From contig CAJULP010000063.1 in assembly GCA_910587295.1 (NCBI GenBank), forward strand, positions 1-41,756: 41,756 bases of DNA, given 5' to 3'. Positions within the stretch are counted from its first letter, which is position 1, and each line of letters begins with the position of its first letter. Positions 23,928 to 32,900 of this stretch are shown piece after piece. This DNA comes from an uncultured Lachnospiraceae bacterium (GTDB lineage Bacteria; Bacillota; Clostridia; Lachnospirales; Lachnospiraceae). A program made the position numbers and the translations under genes. Below the pieces are notes generated by a model. The model worked only from the letters and a program-made list of their open reading frames with translations, was not told the origin of the DNA and did not search any database.

Positions 23928-25493
23928 TCACATCGTCCATTCCGCCACATTCCAAAAAATCCCCACGCCGTGATGGCCCAGGACCGTATCTGCGGAAATT
24001 CCCTTAATAAAAGATTTGGCTGTGTAATTGGCATCCACATAACAGATAAAGGCAAACGCCGGGTCTGCCGCCAGCTCTTCCTGAAACCTGTCATAGGCCT
24101 GAGCGCGCACCGCAGGGTCGTCCGACTGTCGGGCTTCCATCAGATACCGATCCACCATAGCATTCGAATATCCGCTGTAATTTGCCCCCTTGTTTGTGCC
24201 AAATACCTTGTAAGTATGGTCATCCGCATCAAACGGACTCCCCCAGCCGATCAGATATGCCATCTGTCCACTCCAGTCGGCCTTCGCCGGGATCTCCACA
24301 CTGCAATCAATGCCAATCTCACGAAGCTGCCAGGAAACCGCCTTAGCCATATCAATACGGACCTGGTCGCCTGCCCCCACGCTGATCACAAACCCTACTG
24401 TCTCACCCTTTCTCTCATAAAAACCATCCGCTCCCATGGTGCATCCGGCTGCCTCCAATATCTCTTTGGCTCTTTGGGGGTCATAATCATACCGCTCCAC
24501 ATTCCCGTTATCGTAACGATTTCGCTGCAGCGGACCATAAGCCGCAATCCCCTGCCCTAATAAGACCGCGTCAATGATCGCCTGACGGTCAATGGCACAA
24601 CAGACAGCCGGGATCAGATCCCTGTTTTCCATCCAGTATGGATTCCGGAAATTAAAGAGCACGCCCCGGTAATCGGAAGTTTTCATATCATAGCAGACAT
24701 ACCCCTCTTTTTCCGCAAACCTGACCGCATCCTTTGGCGTCAAAAGCGCCAGATCCAGTTCCCCGGATTCCATCTGCACCGCCTTTGCATTGTCATCCGG
24801 AACAATTTTAAAAACAATCCTGTCAATGTTAGGCTTTCCCTTAAAGTATTCCTCATTTTTAGCCAGCGTGATCGCCTGGCCCACATCCCATCTTTCCAGC
24901 TTATAAGGCCCTGTTCCCACCGGAGCGCGGAAAAAGTCAGAGGTCTGCATATCTTCCCCGGAAAGTAAATGCTCCGGCAGCACTGCCATTGCCATATAAT
25001 CAAGAAAAGCCACATTCGGCGCAGACAAGCGGAAAGCAATGGTATGCTCGTCAATCACTTTGATCTCTTCCACATCCTCATAGTTGGGGCTGTTTTCCGA
25101 ACCGTTATCAGGGTCCATAATTGCTTCTATGGTAAACTTCACATCCTCCGCCGTAAACGGCTCCCCGTCATGCCACTTAACCCCTTCTTCCAGATGAAAT
25201 GTGTAGGTACAGGAAGCTTCGTCAAAATCCCAGCTCTTTGCCAGCCCCGGAACCACCTCGTTCTTACCGTTATGCGCCGTAAGTCCGTTAAAGATCAAAC
25301 TATTGATCTCACCGTGCTCATCCATGGCCGGATTGATCCTGGTGTAATCGCCGCTGCCGTAGGTAAGCGTGGTTTCAGCCTCCTTCTTGTAATCCCATGT
25401 TCCATTTTCCGACAGAGCAGGCGAATCTTGGGGCTGACCACAACCCGACAAACCAAAGATAACCCCTAACAATAATATGACTGCTTTTTTCAT
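23928..25493 (-). CDS. Family 5 substrate-binding lipoprotein of the same importer
   Basis: 521-residue extracellular lipoprotein (OppA/DppA/NikA family). The signal peptide MKKAVILLLGVIFGLSGCGQ contains the lipobox LSGC. The mature protein shows the typical HLEEGVKWHDGEPFTAEDVKF motif of family 5 binders and the NPYWMENRDLIPAVCCAIDR region. The start at 25493 is set by AAGGAG, 9 bases upstream. It is the first gene of the importer operon and is preceded by a leader with a possible attenuator. Confidence 0.93.
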   Translation of the reverse strand: MKKAVILLLGVIFGLSGCGQPQDSPALSENGTWDYKKEAETTLTYGSGDYTRINPAMDEHGEINSLIFNGLTAHNGKNEVVPGLAKSWDFDEASCTYTFHLEEGVKWHDGEPFTAEDVKFTIEAIMDPDNGSENSPNYEDVEEIKVIDEHTIAFRLSAPNVAFLDYMAMAVLPEHLLSGEDMQTSDFFRAPVGTGPYKLERWDVGQAITLAKNEEYFKGKPNIDRIVFKIVPDDNAKAVQMESGELDLALLTPKDAVRFAEKEGYVCYDMKTSDYRGVLFNFRNPYWMENRDLIPAVCCAIDRQAIIDAVLLGQGIAAYGPLQRNRYDNGNVERYDYDPQRAKEILEAAGCTMGADGFYERKGETVGFVISVGAGDQVRIDMAKAVSWQLREIGIDCSVEIPAKADWSGQMAYLIGWGSPFDADDHTYKVFGTNKGANYSGYSNAMVDRYLMEARQSDDPAVRAQAYDRFQEELAADPAFAFICYVDANYTAKSFIKGISADTVLGHHGVGIFWNVAEWTM

Positions 25494-25688
25494 AGACTGA
25501 TACTCCTTTGCCAATTCTCCCATACAGGCCTGCACATAAAAAAGGCATACAATCCCTCTTGAAAGGACCGTATGCCTTCATTGCATACTGTATTTCATAT
25601 GGTACTTCATATTGCATAAATATGGTGCTGCGTTATCAAACAGGAACTTCGGTTCCTCAAAACGGCTTCCTGCCGCTTTCCCATTATA
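25494..25688 (-). promoter_or_regulatory. Leader of the oligopeptide-type importer operon with a putative attenuator
   Basis: A promoter at 25683-25711 would start transcription near 25676, giving a leader of about 180 bases. Going 5' to 3' on the minus strand it contains small hairpins (cggc/gccg, then aggaac-cgaa-gttcct), then GTATGC (25583-25588), then a terminator-like stem (25570-25578 with 25542-25550) followed by a T-run. GTATGC can pair with GCATAC inside the 5' side of the terminator stem, so the two structures exclude each other. No known riboswitch class was recognised. Confidence 0.55.
25537..25578 (-). terminator. Terminator-like stem in the importer leader
   Basis: AAGGCATAC (minus strand, 25570-25578) pairs with GTATGCCTT (25542-25550), 19-base loop, followed by four more T; the T-run totals six. 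It is placed about 45 bases before the binding-protein start codon, the position of a transcription attenuator. Confidence 0.6.
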
Positions 25689-25711
25689 TCATCCCTCTAT
25701 ATACTTTTCAA
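25683..25711 (-). promoter_or_regulatory. Promoter of the importer operon inside the end of the DUF3842 gene
   Basis: Minus-strand TTGAAA (25706-25711), exactly 17 bases of spacer, and a perfect TATAAT (25683-25688). The -35 lies in the last codons of the DUF3842 gene. Confidence 0.7.
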
Positions 25712-26099
25712 CCTCTTTTACCACGCCGTCAATCAGCCTGCCCAGGGTCAGGTCCGGCACCCCCACAATATAGTTGTCACAATGGTTGACCGGAACCAGG
25801 ATCCGCTTGGCCCTGCTCTGCCCCACTGCCACGGCCATTGTCGGAGTGATCTCACCAAGCAGGGCGTCCGCTATAACGATCCCTACAGGCCCTATGATCA
25901 GATCCGCGTTCCGGCTGCACACCACCACGGCATTTTCCCCGGTGGCCGCCTGGTCCGCACCTGCTTTCAGCATTGCCGAAGCCGCTGCGCTGTTGGTTCC
26001 TACCGCCGTTATCATCTGCTTCGGGAACCGTTTTTTCATGGCCGCAACAAGCTGCCTGCCAATCCCTCCCCCTTGGGCGTCTATGATCAAAACATTCAT
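25689..26099 (-). CDS. DUF3842 family protein
   Basis: 136 residues, predicted cytoplasmic, found widely in Clostridia with no known function. It begins NVLIIDAQGGGIGRQLVAAM, a nucleotide-binding-like loop, and continues with GTNSAAASAMLKAGADQAATGENA and ADLIIGPVGIVIADALLGEITP. The start at 26099 is preferred because GGAGG is 8 bases upstream. It lies upstream of the importer operon on the same strand, so some read-through is possible, although the importer has its own promoter. Confidence 0.82.
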   Translation of the reverse strand: MNVLIIDAQGGGIGRQLVAAMKKRFPKQMITAVGTNSAAASAMLKAGADQAATGENAVVVCSRNADLIIGPVGIVIADALLGEITPTMAVAVGQSRAKRILVPVNHCDNYIVGVPDLTLGRLIDGVVKEVEKYIEG

Positions 26100-26181
26100 G
26101 TCCATATCCTCCAAAACAAATTCTTTCTATTTTCATTTTGCAGAGTTTTCCAACAGATGTCAAGATAGAAGCCATAAGTAT

Positions 26182-26210
26182 TTGCCTGTATCCCATCCAT
26201 GCGCTATAAT
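26182..26210 (+). promoter_or_regulatory. Promoter of the HD-domain gene
   Basis: TTGCCT (26182-26187), 17-base spacer, perfect TATAAT (26205-26210), about 50 bases upstream of the start codon. Confidence 0.7.
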
Positions 26211-26260
26211 AAGGGTAAATTAAAAAAGTACCAGAATGAACCAGAAAGAGTCATGACGCT

Positions 26261-28111
26261 ATGTATCCTTATCAGGAAGAATATATTGCAAACTTAAAAG
26301 AAATCTCACTGCTTACCATGTATCAAAAACCGGAGGGTAATACCTTTGAGGAATATTTAAAGGAATTACAGCGCCGTCAGAAATATGTAGCGCAAAAAAT
26401 AGCCCGGAATATGGTGCTCCTCCGTGAAGAATTGTTTCCTCTCCTCGACCACTTATATGGTGCGGATCAAGAAGAGCTGCAGTCACTTCAGGAATTTGCC
26501 GGCCAGCTTTTAAGCATCAGCAACGAATTGGACGCCGGGCTGTTCTGCCAGATCCACAAGGCATTATTGTCCCTTGCCCGGGTAAAGAAAGACCAGGGCA
26601 GTATGATCCGTGAATTATATTGGCTGGGAATCGGATATAATAACCTGAACAATAAATTGGTAGGGCTGCCCCAGGAAGAAAGCGAGCGCTACTCCCTTCA
26701 AATGCGTTTGTACTTCACGGAGGCGGCCGCTTATCTGAAATATTATGATGAATTGGATGATACGGAAACCCGCAGCTTCATCCTTCGCTCCCGGTCAAAT
26801 ATGTCTTTAGGGGCTTTCAAATCCCCCAGTGACAAGATCCGTACGGTAAAACGCTCCCTGCAGATTTTGCAGGATAAGGATTACCAGCAAAAAGCGCCGG
26901 AACTTCCCTGGGAACGTTTTATCTTCATGACCCACAGACATATGGCCGCCAGTATCTCCCACAGCCGGGAAAATGCCATGACCTCCGAGGACATAGCCGA
27001 TTTGATGGAATCCGTCTACATCGTTTACCAGAAACAAAATAAAGAAGCAGCAAGCCAAAACAAAAAACAGCCTGCCCATTCCCAGTTTTCTTACTTTGCC
27101 ATTGAATATTACTGCGGCTTAGAAACCCTGGACCATTTACTTACCAAAATGGAAAACCTGATGGATGCGGCAGACCTTTCCGATTTTTCCATGGAAGGCA
27201 TGTATGGCATTATTTCCCTGCCGGCTTTTTATTGTCAGTACTTAAATGACTACCCGGAACGCATACCGGAGCGGACGGAATACATCGAAAGCCTTTATCA
27301 GCGGGTACTGACTTACGTGGGCTCTTTTCCGGACGCCGCTTCCAATGAAAACCTGTTTTTTTATCTGCGGCAGCTATCCTCCACCTTCCTTGAGACCAGA
27401 AACAGTATTTCCTACAAGGAATTTCTGCTAAAGCTCCAGATCCTTTTTGCGCCTGACATTTACGTGCATTCCTGGGTCGTAGGGAAGACCGCCGCCTTAT
27501 TCTGCAAGCTGATCATTGAGGAGGAACCTTGCTTTTTTGACGATATCGACTCTATCAGCCAAATATGTGACCCGGAAGAAAAGCAAAGAGAAATCTTAAA
27601 CTATGCGCTGGAATGCGGCCTGCTCCATGATGTGGGTAAGATCAGTTTCATGAACCTGTACACCCGGACTGCGCGGCAGTGGTTCGAGGAGGAATACGAG
27701 CTGGCTCATCTCCATACTTCCTTAGGGAAAACATGGCTGTCGGCCCGGACTTCCACCCGCCGCTTCGCCCCCATAGCCCACGGCCACCATAGCTGGTATG
27801 ACGGTTCCCACGGCTATCCTGATTCCTACAAGCGTTTAAAGTGCCAATGCCGACAGATGGTAGACATGATCGCCCTGATTGACTGGCTGGATCATGTGAC
27901 AGACATCGCAATCCTGCACACAGGGGCTATGAAAACATTTGACGAAGCCATAAAAGCTGCCGTTTCGCTGGAGGGGAAACGCTTTTCCCCGCTTTTGACC
28001 GCAAGACTTTTGGATACCAATATAACAAACAAGTTAAGGCAGTCTTTTGAAAGCGCACGCCAGGATGCCTACCTGCAGATCTACAGATCCCAGGAAAATG
28101 GGGAGCCGTAA
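26261..28111 (+). CDS. HD-GYP-like phosphohydrolase with a long helical N-terminal region
   Basis: 616 residues. The C-terminal third is an HD-type metal phosphohydrolase: H403 (VHSWVVGK), H456-D457 (LLHDVGKISF), HLHTSLG, and H509-H510 in AHGHHSWYDGSHGYP, close to the HHERxDGxGYP signature of HD-GYP cyclic di-GMP phosphodiesterases, but with HGYP set apart by one residue. Residues 1-390 are almost entirely helical, rich in Leu/Gln/Glu and TPR-like in character, without a receiver or membrane segment. It may hydrolyse a cyclic dinucleotide; the actual substrate is not certain. The start has only a weak ribosome site. A minus-strand terminator overlaps its stop codon. Confidence 0.8.
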   Translation: MYPYQEEYIANLKEISLLTMYQKPEGNTFEEYLKELQRRQKYVAQKIARNMVLLREELFPLLDHLYGADQEELQSLQEFAGQLLSISNELDAGLFCQIHKALLSLARVKKDQGSMIRELYWLGIGYNNLNNKLVGLPQEESERYSLQMRLYFTEAAAYLKYYDELDDTETRSFILRSRSNMSLGAFKSPSDKIRTVKRSLQILQDKDYQQKAPELPWERFIFMTHRHMAASISHSRENAMTSEDIADLMESVYIVYQKQNKEAASQNKKQPAHSQFSYFAIEYYCGLETLDHLLTKMENLMDAADLSDFSMEGMYGIISLPAFYCQYLNDYPERIPERTEYIESLYQRVLTYVGSFPDAASNENLFFYLRQLSSTFLETRNSISYKEFLLKLQILFAPDIYVHSWVVGKTAALFCKLIIEEEPCFFDDIDSISQICDPEEKQREILNYALECGLLHDVGKISFMNLYTRTARQWFEEEYELAHLHTSLGKTWLSARTSTRRFAPIAHGHHSWYDGSHGYPDSYKRLKCQCRQMVDMIALIDWLDHVTDIAILHTGAMKTFDEAIKAAVSLEGKRFSPLLTARLLDTNITNKLRQSFESARQDAYLQIYRSQENGEP

Positions 28112-28120
28112 GCTCCCCAT
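28098..28120 (-). terminator. Intrinsic terminator of the ACT-domain gene
   Basis: A 9-bp stem (atggggagc, 28098-28106, with 28112-28120) around a 5-base loop, followed on the minus strand by TTTT. It overlaps the stop codon of the convergent HD gene, so the last codons of that gene double as a hairpin arm. Confidence 0.7.
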
Positions 28121-28145
28121 CCTGTCCGGACAATCTGTCCTTTCC

Positions 28146-28577
28146 TTATAAATTCACGATCACATCCTGAGAGATCGTATGGATCCCGCTTTTACTTAAC
28201 ACTTCAACTGCTTTTTCATTATCCGCCACCCGGATGATCAAATAAGCGGTTTTTTCCTTCCGGGTCAGGAAGGCATACATATACTCAAGATTAATGCCTC
28301 CATCCCCCAATGTCTTTACGATCCCGGATAAGCTTCCCGGCTCATCCGGCATTTCCACTGCCAATACCGGCGTGATCGAGACCACGTAGCCTGCCTCCTT
28401 CAAAATGCAGGAAGTCTTATAAGAATCGTCCACGATCATACGCACGATGCCGAAGTCCTGGGTTTCCGCAATGGACAGCGCACGCATGTCGATATCATGC
28501 TGATGCAGATACTCCGTCAGCTCCGCTAACTTCCCCGCCTTGTTTTCTACAAATACAGAAATTTGTTTTACTGTCAT
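28146..28577 (-). CDS. Tandem ACT-domain protein, partner of phenylacetate-CoA ligase
   Basis: 143 residues forming two ACT ligand-binding domains: 1-70 (QISVFVENKAGKLAELTEYL) and 71-143 (VLAVEMPDEPGSLSGIVKTL). Proteins like this usually sit beside paaK-like ligase genes and are thought to bind an amino acid or aromatic effector. Here it follows the ligase gene by 34 bases. GGAGG is 7 bases before the ATG. Catalytic domains are absent, so a sensory or allosteric role is likely. Confidence 0.88.
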   Translation of the reverse strand: MTVKQISVFVENKAGKLAELTEYLHQHDIDMRALSIAETQDFGIVRMIVDDSYKTSCILKEAGYVVSITPVLAVEMPDEPGSLSGIVKTLGDGGINLEYMYAFLTRKEKTAYLIIRVADNEKAVEVLSKSGIHTISQDVIVNL

Positions 28578-28611
28578 ACAAATACCTCCATTCTCACTTT
28601 ACCCCTGCAGA

Positions 28612-29919
28612 CTATCCCCGGTACAGGTTCCTCCGGTCAACCACGCGGACTGCTTTCCCTTCGCTGCGGGTGATCGCCTTGGGATTTACCAGTTTCACTT
28701 TTACATAAATACCAAGCATTGCTTTTAACGCATCCACCAGGCTCTTTTCCCTGCCTGCAACAACACCTGCATTATCCGAGAACATCTCCTGGGTCATTTC
28801 CACCTGTACTTCAATGGTATCACTGTTATTCTTCCGGTCCACAATGATCTGATAGTTGGCCGGATAGCCCTGGTTAAGCAGCACGGTCTCGATCTGTGAC
28901 GGGAATACATTGACGCCCTTTACGATCAGCATATCATCGCTGCGGCCTAACGGCTTGGTCATCTTAACATGGGTACGCCCACAGGAACATTTTTCATGGC
29001 TTAAGATGCAGATATCCCTGGTACGGTAACGGATCAGCGGAAATGCTTCCTTGGTGATGCTGGTAAATACCAGTTCCCCTTTTTCCCCGTCGGGAAGGAC
29101 TTCACCTGTTTTGGGATTGATCACTTCCGCAATAAAATGGTCTTCATTTACATGCATCCCTGTCTGGGCGCTGCACTCAAAAGAAACGCCCGGCCCTGAT
29201 ATCTCCGTCAACCCGTAAATATCAAACGCCCTGATCCCCAGTTTCTCCTCAATATCATGGCGCATCTCCTCCGTCCAAGCCTCTGCCCCAAAAATCCCGG
29301 CTTTCAGCTTGATCTTGTCCTGCAGCCCTCTCTCCCATATGGATTCCGCAAGATAAGCCGCATAGGACGGGGTACAGCAAAGAATCGTGGAACCCAAGTC
29401 ACACATAAACTGGATCTGCCGCTCCGTATTTCCCGAGGACATAGGCAGCGTCAACGCCCCAACCTTGTGGGAACCCCCGTTTAACCCCGGTCCACCCGTA
29501 AACAGCCCATACCCGTAACAGACATGGACCACATCCTCATTGGTTCCGCCTGCCGCCATAATGGCCCTTGCACAGCATTCCTCCCACAGATCAATATCAT
29601 GCTGGGTATAAAACGCGACCACCCGGCGCCCTGTGGTTCCGCTGGTAGACTGGATTCTGACGCAATCGGATAAAGGGGACGCAAGCAGGCCGTAAGGATA
29701 GGCATCCCGAAGGTCATCCTTGGTAAGAAAAGGCAGCTTATGTAAATCGTCAAGGGATTGGATATCCCCGGGTGCGACCCCTGCCTCATCCATCTTTTTC
29801 CTGTAAAATTCCACATTTTCATATACCCGTTTTACTGTCTTTGCCAGCCTCTCATCCTGCCACGCACGGATCTGCTCCCTGGACGCACACTCGATCTTTG
29901 GCTGATAATAGTGCTCCAT
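28612..29919 (-). CDS. paaK: Phenylacetate-CoA ligase (PaaK family)
   Basis: 435-residue adenylate-forming enzyme that activates phenylacetate or a related aryl acid with ATP and coenzyme A. The phosphate-binding motif STSGTTGRR is at 91-99, with IYGLTEISGPGVSFEC and the hinge GRSDDMLIVKGVNVFPSQIE typical of the PaaK family. AAAGGAG is 10 bases upstream. It is co-directional with the hybrid kinase upstream (26-base gap) and the ACT protein downstream. In gut clostridia such ligases often belong to ferredoxin-linked aryl-pyruvate metabolism, but the indolepyruvate oxidoreductase genes are not here. Confidence 0.93.
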   Translation of the reverse strand: MEHYYQPKIECASREQIRAWQDERLAKTVKRVYENVEFYRKKMDEAGVAPGDIQSLDDLHKLPFLTKDDLRDAYPYGLLASPLSDCVRIQSTSGTTGRRVVAFYTQHDIDLWEECCARAIMAAGGTNEDVVHVCYGYGLFTGGPGLNGGSHKVGALTLPMSSGNTERQIQFMCDLGSTILCCTPSYAAYLAESIWERGLQDKIKLKAGIFGAEAWTEEMRHDIEEKLGIRAFDIYGLTEISGPGVSFECSAQTGMHVNEDHFIAEVINPKTGEVLPDGEKGELVFTSITKEAFPLIRYRTRDICILSHEKCSCGRTHVKMTKPLGRSDDMLIVKGVNVFPSQIETVLLNQGYPANYQIIVDRKNNSDTIEVQVEMTQEMFSDNAGVVAGREKSLVDALKAMLGIYVKVKLVNPKAITRSEGKAVRVVDRRNLYRG

Positions 29920-29945
29920 ACTCGTATTTCTCCTTTCAATTTTCT

Positions 29946-32900
29946 TTATTTATTACTGCTTCGGATTACTTCATCCAATGTACGGTATAATTTATCCACT
30001 TCTACCGGCTTAGACAAGTGTCCGTTCATGCCGCATTCTACTGATTTTTTCAAATCATCGTCAAAGGCATTGGCCGACATGGCAACGATCGGCACTCTGT
30101 GGCAGTCCTCCCGCTCCATCCCCCGGATAGACCGGGTAGCATCAAGCCCATCCATTACGGGCATCATAATATCCATCAAGATCACATCATAGGTATCCGG
30201 CTCCGTAGTGCGGATCCGCTCCACGGCTTCCGCCCCATTATAAACACAGTCTACCGCAAAACCTCTCTCTTCCAGCAGGCATTGGGCAATCTCGGCGTTG
30301 ATCTCATTATCCTCCACCACCAGCACCTTACATCCCTCAAAAGAAACTTCCTCCGGCGACAGATCCGCTTCCATATCCTCACCCCGCTTTAAAGGGATAG
30401 AAAAACTGAATGTACTGCCTTCCCCGGGTTCACTAAGAAGTTCAATATTACTTCCCATCATCTGCACAAGACGGTTACTGATAGAAAGCCCAAGCCCTGT
30501 TCCCTGCTGCTTTGACGGGTTTACGCCGGAAGCCTGTTCGAAAGAACGGAATACCCTTTCCTGATCCTCCTTTGCGATCCCCACTCCGGTATCCTTCACG
30601 GCAAAATGAACCAGGACATCCTCCCCGGACTCTTTTACCTCCCGCACCGAAAGAATGATCTTCCCCTTCTTAGGCGTAAACTTCACGGCATTGCCTAACA
30701 GATTGATCAGCACCTGGCTGATCCTCATCCTGTCCGCAATAAACCAGTGATGGCTCAGTTCAATATTTTGTACAAAATCAATGTTCTTAGCTGCCACCTG
30801 CGGCATCACCAGTTCTTTTATGGTTCCCACCATTTCCTCAATATTGAAATTGAAGGGCTCAAGCTTCATCTTGCCGCTTTCAATCTTCGACATATCCAAA
30901 ATATCATTGATAAGCCCAAGCAGGTAATCGGAAGAAGACTGTATCTTCTGCAGACAGTCTATGATCCTCTCCTTGCTCTGGTCCTGCTGCAGGGCAATGG
31001 CCGTCATCCCTATGATCCCATTCATTGGCGTTCTTATCTCATGGCTCATACGGGATAAGAACTCCGATTTTGCCTTGCTTGCAATATCTGACTGCTGCTG
31101 ATTTAACTGACTTTGTATCACCCTGCCAAGCTCCGCAAGGTTTTGGTACTCTTCCGCATTTTCCAAAAGCTGCGGCGCAATGCCAAGAATACAGATATTA
31201 CCCATGTAATTCCCGCTGTCATACATAGGAAGCACGACCCCATCCTGTCCGGGGGATACGCCTAAAAAGCACTGGGCTACTTTAAGCGCACTGTCCTCCC
31301 CTGAAAAATACCGCACTTCTTTTTCTCCAAGCCAGCGATAAAAAACTTCTTTCTCTTCTTCCTTATATTTTCTGACACTCTCTCCGGCCGCTTCTTCGTT
31401 TTTGTGCCACTGATAATCCAGATAATTGGAATTAAAATCGGCGCGCAGCACAGATACCAATACACCATAAGCTTCATAAAATCTGGCGATCTTACGGACC
31501 ATCAGCATCATTTGGGCGGGGAAATCCTCTCCTTTCCCAAACAAGTTAAGCGCCACGGATACCAGGCTCACATCCTCGCCATATCCTAATGTATTGACCT
31601 CACGCTCTTGTAATGCCGGTAACCGGCCCCGCTTTTCTTTGGGCAGATCTTCATAAAACTGATATTGCCGGGCTGCGCCAAAAACCACGGCCCCACAGGA
31701 AAGTTTCGCCCTGCGCACCAGTTCTTCCGCAGTATGCTCCCGCTCTCCGCAGGCAAGACCGATATGCATCCGGATGTCAAAGGTTTCCGGTGCAAATTTT
31801 GCCCTGACCTTTTCCAATATCTCCCCGGCAAAGCTTTCCGCCTGCTGCCTTACCCCGTCCTCAAGCCAGACCACCGCCTCGCTCCTGTTAAGCCGAAACG
31901 CCACCGCACCCTGTCCGGTCTTCTCGGTAAAGGACTGGCACATACTAAGAGTCAGGCTTCCTATCTCCTCAAGTATCATATCGCCAAACACGATCCCGTT
32001 CTTTTCATTGACCTCTTTTAGATGGTCTAAGAAAAGGTTCAGCATAACGCCGGCCGGCCGGTCTTTCCTTCGCCCGTTCAGCCGTTCCATGCCTGCGCTG
32101 TATATGTAAAGGCCGGTAACCCCGTCCGTCGTGCTCTTTCTAAGCTGCTTTTCTTCCCTTTCCTTCTGTTCCTGGATATCCCGGATACTGCCAAGCAGTT
32201 TCCAGCGCATGCCGTCCGTGTCATAAACCACCTTCCCGGTAAGGGCCACCCAAGAAAACGCGGCATCTTTGGGCCATCTTAACCGAAATTCGGCATACAG
32301 ATTATCCGATTTGCTTTGCAGTACTTTAATGGTTTCCTCCTGATCCGGCCCGTAAATATATTCCGGATTGATAAAACCGCTTTCAAACTCTTCGCAGGGC
32401 CACTGCCCGCTCATCGTCTCATGGTTTACAATGTCCAATATATGGCTGTGCAGGTCGTAGGAAAAGAAAATGTCCTTAGAAGATTCCAGCGCAACCCTGT
32501 AACGCTCTTTTTCTTCCAACAGGATATTTTCCGCCTCCTTCTGCTTTTTGGTCAGGTCGTTCACCACATCATACAAAGCATCCACTTCCAAAATATTGGA
32601 CGGCTTAAATTCCAAAAGCCCTGTGCTTCCTTTACTGATACACTGCATCAGATACTGAACCGGCCTGGTCAGATGCTTTATGATGAAATAAATGCCGATC
32701 ACCCCGAAAAGCAGGCCTGCTAAAATGGCAATGACCATCCAGATATAAAGCTGACGGCTCATCCCAAACAGCTCTTCTTCCGTGTTAAGCCCTAAAAGCA
32801 CCCACTCCGTATTTTCGTAAGGCACATGATTGCTATACAATTTCAGCGGACAGACCACGGCGAAAACTCCCTGCCCGTTTAGCCAGGCCTCCTGTACCTG

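Noticed and set aside
25494..25688. T-box or known riboswitch before the peptide-type importer
   Set aside because: No T-box antiterminator sequence, SAM, TPP, cobalamin or glycine core motif is seen; I only keep the generic attenuator interpretation.
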